Part shown: positions 17,405-25,877 of the stretch, in pieces
Layout of the letters: each line of letters begins with the position of its first letter
Numbering within the stretch: position 1 is the first letter of the stretch
Assembly (NCBI RefSeq): GCF_902833055.1
Contig: NZ_CADFEJ010000031.1
Location: 1 to 46,867, forward strand
Source of the DNA: Burkholderia territorii
Lineage (GTDB): Bacteria; Pseudomonadota; Gammaproteobacteria; Burkholderiales; Burkholderiaceae
Reading direction: 5' to 3'
DNA: 46,867 nucleotides
Translations under genes and position numbers: made by a program
Notes under the pieces: model-generated
Seen by the model: only the letters and a program-made list of their open reading frames with translations
Told to the model about the DNA's origin: nothing
Database searches by the model: none

Positions 17405-18127
17405 ATGCCTGCGCTGCTGTCGAACCTGTCCGCCGACCACGTGAATACCGCGATCTCCGTCGGCTGCTTCGTGCTGACGGTCGCGCTGTATTTCGCGTCG
17501 AAGCGGCTCTACGCGTACAGGAAGACGCTGCTGTTCTCGCCGCTCGTGTTCGTGCCCGGCGTGCTGGTGCTGCTGGTCCTGCTGACCGGCATCCCGTATT
17601 CGGTCTACTTCCGCGACACGCGCTGGCTGATGTGGCTGCTCGGCCCGGCAACGATCGCGTTCGCGGTGCCGATCTACGACTACCGCGATCTGATCCGCCG
17701 CCACTGGCTGTCGCTGTCGGTCGGCGTCGCGGTCGGGATCGGTGCGGGCGTGTGCGGGTCGCTGCTGCTCGCGAAGCTGCTGCACCTGTCGCCCGAGCTG
17801 CAGCGCTCGCTGATGACGCGCTCGGTGTCGACCCCGTTCGCACTCGCCGTGTCCGACAAGATCCACGCACCGAAGGACCTCACCGCGCTGTTCGTGATCG
17901 CGACCGGCATCTGCGGGATGCTGCTCGGCGAGATCGTGCTCGCGCTGGTGCCGATGCGCACGCGGCTCGCGCGCGGCGCGCTGTCCGGCGCGGCCGCCCA
18001 CGGCGTGGGCACCGCGAAGGCACGCGAGATCGGCAACGAGGAAGGTGTCGTGTCGAGCCTCACGATGATGATCGCGGGCGTCGCGATGGTGCTGATCGCG
18101 CCGTTGCTGTCGCTGCTGCCGATCTGA
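17405..18127 (+). CDS. CidB/LrgB-family membrane protein
   Basis: 240-residue polytopic membrane protein of the LrgB family. The diagnostic motif SVSTPFALAVSDKI is present, along with WLLGPATIAFAVPIY and the C-terminal GAAAHGVGTAKAREIGNEEG block. It is the partner of the upstream CidA-like protein, and both are probably under control of the divergent LysR. Full length. The 253 nt after it, up to fliL, contain a short inverted repeat (GCCGA-CAA-TCGGC, 18275-18287) but no promoter I can defend. Confidence 0.92.
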   Translation: MPALLSNLSADHVNTAISVGCFVLTVALYFASKRLYAYRKTLLFSPLVFVPGVLVLLVLLTGIPYSVYFRDTRWLMWLLGPATIAFAVPIYDYRDLIRRHWLSLSVGVAVGIGAGVCGSLLLAKLLHLSPELQRSLMTRSVSTPFALAVSDKIHAPKDLTALFVIATGICGMLLGEIVLALVPMRTRLARGALSGAAAHGVGTAKAREIGNEEGVVSSLTMMIAGVAMVLIAPLLSLLPI

Positions 18128-18380
18128 CGCCGTAAGCCGTGGGCGGCCGCCTGCGCCGCTTCCAGCCGCCTCCCGCCGTTTGGACCCTTGCCGCGCGGCG
18201 CGCCGATGCCCGCCGTGCGCGCCGGCTTCGGCCGGTTTCCGTCGCGATCCTTCCCTGCATCGCGCCGACACCCGGCCGACAATCGGCTGAGATAGCCGCA
18301 ATTCCCCCCTCTTTTCCGCCCATCGGGCTCGGCCCGGATGCCGAACAATGCATGCTACGAGACATCACGCACGCATTCAC

Positions 18381-18884
18381 ATGGCCTCCACGACCGCAAA
18401 CCCGACCGCCGACAAGCCGGCTTCGTCCGGCAAGTTCAAGCGCATCGCGCTCATCGCCGTCATCGCGCTGGGCGCGGCCGCCGCCGCCGCGGGCGGCATG
18501 TACGTGTTCCTGAGCAAGGCAGGCGTCGGCCATGCGAGCGCGCCGGCCGAAGCCGCGCCGCTTGCGGCGCCCGTGTTCTTCCCGCTCGACCCGCTGACCG
18601 TGAACCTGCAGTCCGACGACGGCATGCAGCACTACCTGCGTGTCGGCCTGTCGCTGAAGCTCACCGACCCGAAGGCGCAGGAGCAACTGACGGCGCGCAT
18701 GCCGGAGATCCGCAGCCGGATCCTGCTCGCGCTGTCGAACAAGCATCCCGAGGATCTCGCGACGCCGGACGGCAAACGTTCGCTTGCGACGGAACTGCGG
18801 GAGCTGATCGAGCAGCCGACGCAGCCGGGCAACCAGCGCGCGAAGGTCGACGACGTGCTGTTCACCGAATTCGTCGTCCAGTAA
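18381..18884 (+). CDS. fliL: Flagellar basal-body protein FliL
   Basis: 167-residue inner-membrane protein associated with the flagellar stator ring. It has a short cytoplasmic Lys/Ser region, one membrane helix (about residues 19-44, IALIAVIALGAAAAAAGGMYVFL) and a periplasmic FliL domain (VNLQSDDGMQHYLRVGLSLKL, ending TEFVVQ). The ATG at 18381 is chosen because the protein then begins like FliL; an in-frame ATG 33 nt upstream is possible. First gene of the fliLMNOPQR operon. Confidence 0.93.
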   Translation: MASTTANPTADKPASSGKFKRIALIAVIALGAAAAAAGGMYVFLSKAGVGHASAPAEAAPLAAPVFFPLDPLTVNLQSDDGMQHYLRVGLSLKLTDPKAQEQLTARMPEIRSRILLALSNKHPEDLATPDGKRSLATELRELIEQPTQPGNQRAKVDDVLFTEFVVQ

Positions 18885-18906
18885 CGCGGCCGGACAAGGA
18901 GCGCGC

Positions 18907-19905
18907 ATGGGCCACCAGGAGTTCATGTCCCAGGAGGAGGTCGACGCCCTCCTCAAGGGCGTCACGGGCGAAACCGATTCGGTCGACGAGCAGCGCGACA
19001 CGTCGGGCGTCCGCCCCTACAACATCGCGACGCAGGAGCGGATCGTCCGCGGCCGGATGCCCGGCCTCGAGATCATCAACGACCGCTTCGCGCGCCTCTT
19101 GCGGATCGGCATCTTCAACTTCATGCGGCGCACGGCGGAAATCTCCGTGAGCCAGGTGAAGGTGCAGAAGTACAGCGAGTTCACCCGCAACCTGCCGATC
19201 CCGACGAACCTGAACCTGGTGCACGTGAAGCCGCTGCGCGGCACGTCGCTGTTCGTGTTCGACCCGAACCTCGTGTTCTTCGTCGTCGACAACCTGTTCG
19301 GCGGCGACGGGCGCTTTCACACGCGCGTCGAGGGCCGCGACTTCACGGCCACGGAGCAGCGGATCATCGGCAAGCTGCTGAACCTGGTGTTCGAGCACTA
19401 CACGACCGCGTGGAAGAGCGTGCGGCCGCTGCAGTTCGAATTCGTGCGCTCGGAGATGCATACGCAGTTCGCCAACGTCGCGACGCCGAACGAAATCGTG
19501 ATCGTCACGCAATTCTCGATCGAGTTCGGGCCGACGGGCGGCACGCTGCACATCTGCATGCCGTACTCGATGGTCGAGCCGATCCGCGACGTGCTCGCGT
19601 CGCCGATCCAGGGCGAGGCGCTCGAGGTCGATCGCCGCTGGGTGCGGGTGCTGTCGCAGCAGGTGCAGTCGGCCGAGGTCGAGCTGACCGCGGATCTCGC
19701 CGAGATCCCGTCGACCTTCGAGAAGATCCTGAACCTGCGTGCGGGCGACGTGCTGCCGCTGGAGATCGAGGACACGATCACCGCCAAGGTCGACGGCGTG
19801 CCGGTGATGGAATGCGGCTACGGCATTTTCAATGGTCAATATGCGTTGCGCGTGCAGAAGATGATCAGCGCGGGCGACACGATGAAGGAAGGTGGATATG
19901 AGTGA
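18907..19905 (+). CDS. fliM: Flagellar motor switch protein FliM
   Basis: 332-residue C-ring protein that binds CheY-P and switches rotation direction. The N-terminal CheY-binding peptide MSQEEVDALLKGV is intact, followed by the middle domain (PGLEIINDRFARLLR, FNFMRRTAEI) and a C-terminal SpoA domain (LRAGDVLPLEIEDTITAKVDGVPV). A good ribosome site (AAGGAG) precedes it. The end overlaps fliN by eight bases. Confidence 0.97.
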   Translation: MGHQEFMSQEEVDALLKGVTGETDSVDEQRDTSGVRPYNIATQERIVRGRMPGLEIINDRFARLLRIGIFNFMRRTAEISVSQVKVQKYSEFTRNLPIPTNLNLVHVKPLRGTSLFVFDPNLVFFVVDNLFGGDGRFHTRVEGRDFTATEQRIIGKLLNLVFEHYTTAWKSVRPLQFEFVRSEMHTQFANVATPNEIVIVTQFSIEFGPTGGTLHICMPYSMVEPIRDVLASPIQGEALEVDRRWVRVLSQQVQSAEVELTADLAEIPSTFEKILNLRAGDVLPLEIEDTITAKVDGVPVMECGYGIFNGQYALRVQKMISAGDTMKEGGYE

Positions 19906-20389
19906 GCTGAACCCGACGCCCGAACTCGACCCGCAAGCGCTCGCCGACGCGGCGCTCGCGGAATCGGCCGCGGCCGTGCCGGCGGCACCCGCCGCGGCGG
20001 AAGAGGAATCGGGCCTGGACGACTGGGCCGCCGCGCTCGCCGAACAGAACCAGCAGCCCGTGCAGGCGGGCGCGACCGGCGCCGGCGTGTTCCAGCCGCT
20101 GTCGAAGGCCGCGCCCAGCTCGACGCACAACGACATCGAGATGATTCTCGACATCCCGGTCAAGATGACCGTGGAACTCGGCCGCACGAAGATCGCGATC
20201 CGCAACCTGCTGCAGCTCGCGCAGGGTTCGGTCGTCGAGCTCGACGGCCTCGCCGGCGAGCCGATGGACGTGCTCGTGAACGGCTGCCTGATCGCGCAGG
20301 GCGAGGTCGTGGTCGTCAACGACAAGTTCGGCATCCGGCTGACCGACATCATCACGCCGGCCGAACGCATCCGGAAGCTGAATCGGTGA
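19898..20389 (+). CDS. fliN: Flagellar motor switch protein FliN
   Basis: 163-residue C-ring protein. The C-terminal SpoA domain is clear (ILDIPVKMTVELGRTKIAIRNLL, NGCLIAQGEVVVVNDKFGIRLTDI). The N-terminal 75 residues are an Ala/Glu-rich extension longer than in E. coli FliN, as usual in Burkholderia. The ATG at 19898 follows GGAAGGTGG and overlaps the fliM stop. The stop overlaps the fliO GTG start by four bases. Confidence 0.96.
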   Translation: MSELNPTPELDPQALADAALAESAAAVPAAPAAAEEESGLDDWAAALAEQNQQPVQAGATGAGVFQPLSKAAPSSTHNDIEMILDIPVKMTVELGRTKIAIRNLLQLAQGSVVELDGLAGEPMDVLVNGCLIAQGEVVVVNDKFGIRLTDIITPAERIRKLNR

Positions 20390-20958
20390 ACGTCGTGAAG
20401 ACCGGCCGCCACGCGCGCCTGTTGCCGGGCGTGGCCGCGCTGGCCGCGGCCGCGTCGCTCGCGTGCGCGCCGGCCGTCGCCGCCGACATGAACGCGGTGA
20501 ACAACGCCGGCGCCATCGCCTCGAGCGTGGCGGTCGGCTCGGCCGTGCCGTCGCTCGGCGTCGGCGCGGTGCTGCAGACGCTCGTCGGGCTCGCGGTCGT
20601 GATCGGCCTCGTGTTCGGCTGCGCGTGGCTCGCGCGCCGCTTCGGATTCCAGCCCGTGCGGCGCGGCGGCCCGCTGAAGGTCGTGTCGAGCGTCGGGCTC
20701 GGCGCGAAGGAAAGCGCGACGATCGTCGAGATCGGCGATACCTGGCTCGTGCTCGGCGTCGCGCCGGGCAACGTGCGGCTGCTGCACACGCTGCCGGCCG
20801 GCTCGGCGGCGATCACGACGACGGCACCGGCTTCGGCCGATGCTCCGCCCGGAGCCGCAGCAGGCGACGGCGGCCAGCCCGGCACGTTCGGCGCGCGGTT
20901 CCGCGATGCGCTCGCGGACGAAGCCGCGAAGCGCTTCGGCCGCGGCAAGGACCGCTGA
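20386..20958 (+). CDS. fliO: Flagellar export protein FliO
   Basis: 190-residue membrane protein that helps FliP assemble into the flagellar type III export gate. It starts with GTG inside the fliN stop. An apparent signal peptide (to about residue 33, AVAA) is followed by one helix (LQTLVGLAVVIGLVFGCAWLARR) and the FliO domain (LKVVSSVGLGAKESATIVEIGDTWLVLGV). The tail is low-complexity. FliO is poorly conserved, so the operon position carries much of the evidence. Confidence 0.92.
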   Translation: MNVVKTGRHARLLPGVAALAAAASLACAPAVAADMNAVNNAGAIASSVAVGSAVPSLGVGAVLQTLVGLAVVIGLVFGCAWLARRFGFQPVRRGGPLKVVSSVGLGAKESATIVEIGDTWLVLGVAPGNVRLLHTLPAGSAAITTTAPASADAPPGAAAGDGGQPGTFGARFRDALADEAAKRFGRGKDR

Positions 20959-20994
20959 CATGGCGCCGCGCCCTCTTCCCGTATCCGCGTCACG

Positions 20995-21756
20995 ATGAAA
21001 CACGAATTCCTGCGTCACGCGGCGCGCTTCGCGCCCGTGCTGATCCTCGGCCTCGCCCCCGCGCTCGCATGCGCGCAGGCGGCCGGCCTGCCCGCCTTCA
21101 ACACGAGCCCGGGCCCGAACGGCGGCACCACCTATTCGCTGAGCGTGCAGACGATGCTGCTGCTCACGATGCTGTCGTTCCTGCCGGCGATGCTGCTGAT
21201 GATGACGAGCTTCACGCGCATCATCATCGTGCTGTCGCTGCTGCGCCAGGCGCTCGGCACCGCGACGACGCCGCCGAACCAGGTGCTGGTCGGCCTCGCG
21301 ATGTTCCTCACCTTCTTCGTGATGTCGCCGGTGCTGGACCGCGCGTATGCCGACGGCTACAAGCCGTTCTCCGATGGCTCGATGCCGATGGAGCAGGCCG
21401 TGCAGCGCGGCGTCGCGCCGTTCAAGAGCTTCATGCTGAAGCAGACCCGCGAGACCGATCTCGCGCTGTTCGCGAAGATCTCGAAGGCCGCGCCGATGCA
21501 GGGCCCGGAAGACGTGCCGCTGTCGCTGCTGGTCCCCGCATTCGTCACGAGCGAGTTGAAGACCGGTTTCCAGATCGGCTTCACGATCTTCATCCCGTTC
21601 CTGATCATCGACATGGTCGTCGCGAGCGTGCTGATGTCGATGGGGATGATGATGGTGTCGCCATCCACCGTGTCGCTGCCGTTCAAGCTGATGCTGTTCG
21701 TGCTGGTCGACGGCTGGCAGCTCCTGATCGGCTCGCTCGCGCAGAGCTTCACGTAA
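20995..21756 (+). CDS. fliP: Flagellar type III export gate protein FliP
   Basis: 253-residue export-gate subunit. It has a cleavable N-terminal signal (LILGLAPALACAQA), then the strongly conserved FliP blocks MLSFLPAMLLMMTSFTRII, LRQALGTATTPPNQVLVGLA and PFLIIDMVVASVLMSMGMMM. FliP forms the core pore with FliQ and FliR, both encoded next. Full length. Confidence 0.97.
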   Translation: MKHEFLRHAARFAPVLILGLAPALACAQAAGLPAFNTSPGPNGGTTYSLSVQTMLLLTMLSFLPAMLLMMTSFTRIIIVLSLLRQALGTATTPPNQVLVGLAMFLTFFVMSPVLDRAYADGYKPFSDGSMPMEQAVQRGVAPFKSFMLKQTRETDLALFAKISKAAPMQGPEDVPLSLLVPAFVTSELKTGFQIGFTIFIPFLIIDMVVASVLMSMGMMMVSPSTVSLPFKLMLFVLVDGWQLLIGSLAQSFT

Positions 21757-21772
21757 GCGGAGGACGCGCGCG

Positions 21773-22045
21773 ATGACGCCCGAACAAGTGATGACGCTGG
21801 CGCACCAGGCGATGATGGTCGGCCTGCTGCTGGCCGCCCCGCTGCTGCTGGTCGCGCTCGCGGTCGGCCTCGTCGTGAGCCTGTTCCAGGCCGCGACGCA
21901 GATCAACGAATCGACGCTGTCGTTCATCCCGAAGCTGCTCGCGGTGGCCGCGACGCTCGTGATCGCCGGCCCGTGGATGCTGACGACGATGCTCGACTAC
22001 CTGCGGCAGACGCTGCTGCACGTCGCGACGCTCGGCGCCGGCTGA
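21773..22045 (+). CDS. fliQ: Flagellar type III export gate protein FliQ
   Basis: 90-residue protein with two membrane helices, the normal FliQ length. It matches the family pattern MTPEQVMTLAHQAM, ALAVGLVVSLFQAATQINE and LSFIPKLLAV. It lies 16 nt after fliP with a ribosome site (GGAGGA). It forms the export gate with FliP and FliR. Confidence 0.96.
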   Translation: MTPEQVMTLAHQAMMVGLLLAAPLLLVALAVGLVVSLFQAATQINESTLSFIPKLLAVAATLVIAGPWMLTTMLDYLRQTLLHVATLGAG

Positions 22046-22073
22046 GCGGCACGCCAGGCTCCGTCCCGCCGCG

Positions 22074-22856
22074 ATGTTCTCGGTCACCTACGCGCAGCTC
22101 AACGGCTGGCTGACGGCTTTCCTGTGGCCGTTCGTGCGGATGCTCGCGCTCGTCGCGACGGCGCCCGTGGTCGGCCACGCCGCGGTGCCCGTGCGCGTGA
22201 AGATCGGCATCGCCGCGTTCATGGCGCTGGTCGTCGCGCCGACGCTCGGCGCGATGCCGGGTGTCACCGTGTTCTCCGCGCAGGGCATCTGGATCGTCGT
22301 CACGCAGTTCCTGATCGGCGTGGCGATGGGCTTCACGATGCAGATCGTGTTCGCCGCCGTCGAGGCGGCCGGCGACTTCATCGGCCTGTCGATGGGGCTC
22401 GGTTTCGCGACCTTCTTCGACCCGCATTCGAACGGCGCGACGCCGGCGATGGGCCGGTTCCTGAACGCGATCGCGATGCTCGCGTTCCTTGCGGTGGACG
22501 GCCACCTGCAGGTATTCGCGGCGCTGGCCGCGTCGTTCCAGTCGCTGCCGGTGTCGGCCGATTTGCTGCACGCGCCGGGCTGGCGCACGCTCGCCGCATT
22601 CGGCGCGACCGTGTTCGAGATGGGGCTGCTGCTCGCGCTGCCGGTGGTCGCGGCGCTCCTCATCGCGAACCTCGCGCTCGGGATCCTGAACCGCGCGGCG
22701 CCGCAGATCGGCATCTTCCAGATCGGCTTTCCGGTCACGATGCTGGTCGGGCTGTTGCTCGTGCAACTGATGATCCCGAACCTCGTGCCGTTCGTGTCGC
22801 ATCTGTTCGACATGGGTGTCGATGCGATGGGGAGGGTGTTGCTGGGGTGGCGGTAG
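22074..22856 (+). CDS. fliR: Flagellar type III export gate protein FliR
   Basis: 260-residue polytopic protein with about six hydrophobic segments and the FliR features FVRMLALVATAPVVG, GEAAGDFIGLSMGLGFA-like (here EAAGDFIGLSMGLGFATFFDP) and LGILNRAAPQIGIFQIGFPV. It is the last gene of the fliL-R operon. The next gene, an ABC substrate-binding protein, begins 142 nt later behind its own promoter-like sequence. Confidence 0.96.
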   Translation: MFSVTYAQLNGWLTAFLWPFVRMLALVATAPVVGHAAVPVRVKIGIAAFMALVVAPTLGAMPGVTVFSAQGIWIVVTQFLIGVAMGFTMQIVFAAVEAAGDFIGLSMGLGFATFFDPHSNGATPAMGRFLNAIAMLAFLAVDGHLQVFAALAASFQSLPVSADLLHAPGWRTLAAFGATVFEMGLLLALPVVAALLIANLALGILNRAAPQIGIFQIGFPVTMLVGLLLVQLMIPNLVPFVSHLFDMGVDAMGRVLLGWR

Positions 22857-22998
22857 GCCACTCGCGCCCCGATTGCTGGAAAACCCCTAACGGAATCGCC
22901 GGCCCGCGAAAGGTTGCGGAAGGTTTCGCCTCCCTATACTCGTCAGGACGATGCAGCAAGCATCGCGCCATACGAATACAACGAAGGAGACGACCCCG

Positions 22999-24003
22999 AT
23001 GCGACCCATCCTGCGCACCCTCGCCGTTGCAGCCAGCCTGAGCTGCGCGCTCGCCGCTCACCCCGCCTTCGCCGACGACGGCGGCAAGGTCACGATCATG
23101 GTCGGCGGGATCGCCAAGCTGATCTACCTGCCCGCGCGGCTCACGCAGGAGCTCGGCTACTTCAAGGCGGAGGGGCTCGACGTCGAACTGCTGTCGCAGC
23201 CGGCCGGCGTCGACGCCGAGAACGAGCTGCTGGCGGGCGCCGTGCAGGGCGTCGTCGGCTTCTATGACCATACGATCGACCTGCAGAGCAAGGGCAAGGA
23301 AGTGAAGGCGATCGCCGTGTTCGGCCAGGTGCCGGGCGAGGTCGAGATGGTGTCGACCAAGGCTGCCGCCACCTTCAAGTCGATGGCCGACGCGAAAGGC
23401 AAGACGCTCGGCGTGACCGGCCTCGGCTCGTCGACGAGCTTCCTCACGCAATACCTCGCATTGCAGCACGGCGTGGCGTCGACGCAGTACACGATGCTGC
23501 CGGTCGGCGCCGACGCGAGCTTCATCGCCGCGATCAAGCAGGGCCGCATCGACGCCGGGATGACGACCGAGCCGACGGTGTCCGCGCTCGAGAAGATGGG
23601 CGACGCGAAGGTGCTGGTCGACCTGCGCACGCTGGAAGGCACGCGCGCCGCGCTCGGCGGCACGTACCCGGCCGCGAGCCTGTACGTGCAGTCGGCGTGG
23701 GCCGATTCGCACAAGGCGGAAGCCACCAAGCTCGCGCACGCGTTCGCGAAGACGATGCAGTTCATCCACACGCACAGCGCGGATGAAATCGCCGCGAAGA
23801 TGCCGGCCGACTACCAGAAGGACAAGGCGCTGTACGTGTCCGCGCTGAAGGCGTCGCTGCCGATGTACACGGCCGACGCGAAGATGCCGGCCGACGGCCC
23901 GGCGACCGTGCTGAAGGTGTTGTCGGCGTTCAACCCGTCGGTGAAGGGCAAGCACATCGACCTCGCGCGCACCTACACCAACGATTTCGTGAACGCGAAG
24001 TAA
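22999..24003 (+). CDS. ABC transporter periplasmic binding protein (SsuA/NMT1/THI5 family)
   Basis: 334-residue periplasmic solute-binding protein with signal peptide (cleavage near AFA|DD, residue 25). The mature fold is of the nitrate/sulfonate/thiamine-precursor type (LPARLTQELGYFKAEGLDVELL, GKTLGVTGLGSSTSFLT, IDAGMTTEP). The ATG at 22999 has an AAGGAGA ribosome site. A TATACT hexamer at 22935-22940 with TTGCGG/GGTTGC upstream is a likely promoter. The ligand cannot be read from sequence; sulfonate, taurine, nitrate or pyrimidine precursor are all possible. The ATPase and permease follow. Confidence 0.9.
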   Translation: MRPILRTLAVAASLSCALAAHPAFADDGGKVTIMVGGIAKLIYLPARLTQELGYFKAEGLDVELLSQPAGVDAENELLAGAVQGVVGFYDHTIDLQSKGKEVKAIAVFGQVPGEVEMVSTKAAATFKSMADAKGKTLGVTGLGSSTSFLTQYLALQHGVASTQYTMLPVGADASFIAAIKQGRIDAGMTTEPTVSALEKMGDAKVLVDLRTLEGTRAALGGTYPAASLYVQSAWADSHKAEATKLAHAFAKTMQFIHTHSADEIAAKMPADYQKDKALYVSALKASLPMYTADAKMPADGPATVLKVLSAFNPSVKGKHIDLARTYTNDFVNAK

Positions 24004-24124
24004 TCGACATCGGTACAGGCGCCGGCGGCGGCGATCCCGCCGCCGCGCGTTCCCCGTTCCGGCCCGGCTGACCGGCCCGGCGCCGCCACGATGCGGCGCC
24101 CTCCTCACCCGCAGGACGAATGCG

Positions 24125-24922
24125 ATGAACCAGGCAGTTTCCCCGAGCACACCGGCGATCGAGTTTCGCAATGTGTCGTGCCGCTTCATTTCGCCGGAAG
24201 GCAAGGCCACCGTCGCGTTGCGCGACTTCACCATGAGCGTCGCGCGCGGCGAGTTCATCGCGATCGTCGGGCCCACCGGCTGCGGCAAGTCGACGACGCT
24301 GAACCTGATCACCGGCTTGCTGAAGCCGGCGTCGGGCGAGGTGCGCGTGATGGGTCGCCCGGTCGACGGGATCGATCCGCGCATTGGCTTCGTGTTCCAG
24401 GCCGACGCCGTGTTCCCGTGGCGCAACGTGATCGACAACGTCGCGGCGGGCCCGCTGTTTCGCGGCCGCTCGAAGGATGTCGCGTATGCGCAGGCCGAGG
24501 AATGGATCCGCAAGGTCGGCCTCGACAAGTTCACGAAGCACTACCCGCACCAGCTCTCCGGCGGGATGCGCAAGCGCGTCGCGCTCGCGCAGACTTTCAT
24601 CAACCAGCCGGAAATCCTGCTGATGGACGAGCCGTTCTCCGCGCTCGACATGCAGACGCGCACGCTGATGCAGGACGAGCTGCTGCAGTTGTGGTCGGCG
24701 AACAAGGGCTCGGTCGTGTTCGTCACGCACGATCTCGAGGAGGCGATCGCGCTTGCCGACCGCGTGTTCGTGCTGACCGCGCGCCCCGCGACGCTCAAGC
24801 GCGTGTACGAGATCGACCTGCCGCGCCCGCGCGTCACGTCGGAGATTCGCTACGACACGCGCTTCATCGAAATTTCCAAGGACATCTGGCACGACCTGCG
24901 CGAAGAAGTGCAGATCGGCTGA
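24125..24922 (+). CDS. ABC transporter ATP-binding protein (SsuB/TauB type)
   Basis: 265-residue ATPase subunit. Walker A is GPTGCGKST (49-57), the Q-loop is FQADAVFPW, the signature is LSGGMRKR (144-151), Walker B is ILLMDEPFSALD (D168/E169) and the H-loop is FVTHDLEEA. This pattern matches the nitrate/sulfonate/taurine importer class. It lies 121 nt after the binding protein and 24 nt before the permease. All catalytic residues are intact. Confidence 0.94.
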   Translation: MNQAVSPSTPAIEFRNVSCRFISPEGKATVALRDFTMSVARGEFIAIVGPTGCGKSTTLNLITGLLKPASGEVRVMGRPVDGIDPRIGFVFQADAVFPWRNVIDNVAAGPLFRGRSKDVAYAQAEEWIRKVGLDKFTKHYPHQLSGGMRKRVALAQTFINQPEILLMDEPFSALDMQTRTLMQDELLQLWSANKGSVVFVTHDLEEAIALADRVFVLTARPATLKRVYEIDLPRPRVTSEIRYDTRFIEISKDIWHDLREEVQIG

Positions 24923-24946
24923 CAGCAGCAAGGACAGGACAGGAGC

Positions 24947-25804
24947 ATGACCGACATGACGCTTCCCCCCACCGCCATCGCGGCGACGTCGCTCGAGGAC
25001 GAGTCGCGCGCCGCGCAAACCCGGCTGCGCCGCCGCCGGCAACTGATCATCGGCCTGCGGATCGCCGTGCTCGTCGTCGTGCTGGGCGGCTGGGAACTTG
25101 CCGCGCGGCTCAAGTGGATCGATCCGTTCTTCTTCTCGCAACCGACGCTGATCTTCGCGCAGATCCAGGACTGGTTCGTCAACGGCACGTCGCAGGGGCC
25201 GCTGCTCACGCAGGTCTGGGTGACGCTCGAGGAAACCACGATCGGCTTCCTGATCGGCTCGGTCGCCGGCGTGATCTGCGGGATCGTGCTCGGCCGCAAC
25301 AAGTTGATGGCCGACGTGTTCGGCCTGTACATCCAGATCGCGAACTCGATTCCGCGCGTCGTGCTCGGCTCGGTGTTCGTGATCGCGCTCGGCCTCGGGA
25401 TGGCGTCGAAGATCGCGCTGGCCGTCGTGATGGTGTTCTTCGTCGTGTTCGGCAACGCGTTCCAGGGTGTGCGCGAGGCCGACCGCTACCTGATCGCGAA
25501 CGCGCAGATCCTCGGCGCGTCGCGCCGGCAGATCACCACGTCGGTCGTGATCCCGTCCGCGCTGTCGTGGATTCTCGCGAGCCTGCACGTGAGCTTCGGC
25601 TTCGCGCTGGTCGGTGCGGTCGTCGGCGAATTCCTGGGTTCCAAGCAGGGCATCGGCCTGCTAATCTCCACCGCCCAGGGCGCGTTCAACGCGAGCGGCG
25701 TGTTCGCGGCGATGATCGTGCTGGCCGTGGTCGCGCTGGCCGCCGACTACCTGCTGACCTGGCTCGAGAAGCGCTTGCTCAAGTGGCGCCCCGCCGCGTT
25801 CTGA
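24947..25804 (+). CDS. ABC transporter permease (SsuC/TauC type)
   Basis: 285-residue inner-membrane permease with about six helices. The EAA loop is recognisable (EADRYLIANAQILGASRRQI), followed by VVIPSALSWILASLHVSFGFALVG. It completes a three-gene importer with the upstream binding protein and ATPase. It ends 73 nt before the sensor kinase. That gap carries a possible stem (CGGTGGCCCCGGCGC region), too weak to call a terminator. Confidence 0.92.
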   Translation: MTDMTLPPTAIAATSLEDESRAAQTRLRRRRQLIIGLRIAVLVVVLGGWELAARLKWIDPFFFSQPTLIFAQIQDWFVNGTSQGPLLTQVWVTLEETTIGFLIGSVAGVICGIVLGRNKLMADVFGLYIQIANSIPRVVLGSVFVIALGLGMASKIALAVVMVFFVVFGNAFQGVREADRYLIANAQILGASRRQITTSVVIPSALSWILASLHVSFGFALVGAVVGEFLGSKQGIGLLISTAQGAFNASGVFAAMIVLAVVALAADYLLTWLEKRLLKWRPAAF

Positions 25805-25877
25805 GCCGCGCACGCATCGGATCACATACCCGAACCGCGCCGGTGGCCCCGGCGCGGTTCGGCATTGAGGAGAAGGA

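Noticed and set aside
18275..18287. GCCGA-CAA-TCGGC as a flagellar sigma-28 promoter or terminator
   Set aside because: Lacks a TAAA-type -35 at proper spacing and lacks a T-run.
18862..21927. 1021-codon minus-strand frame across fliM-fliQ
   Set aside because: Crosses six well-supported flagellar genes and has shadow composition.
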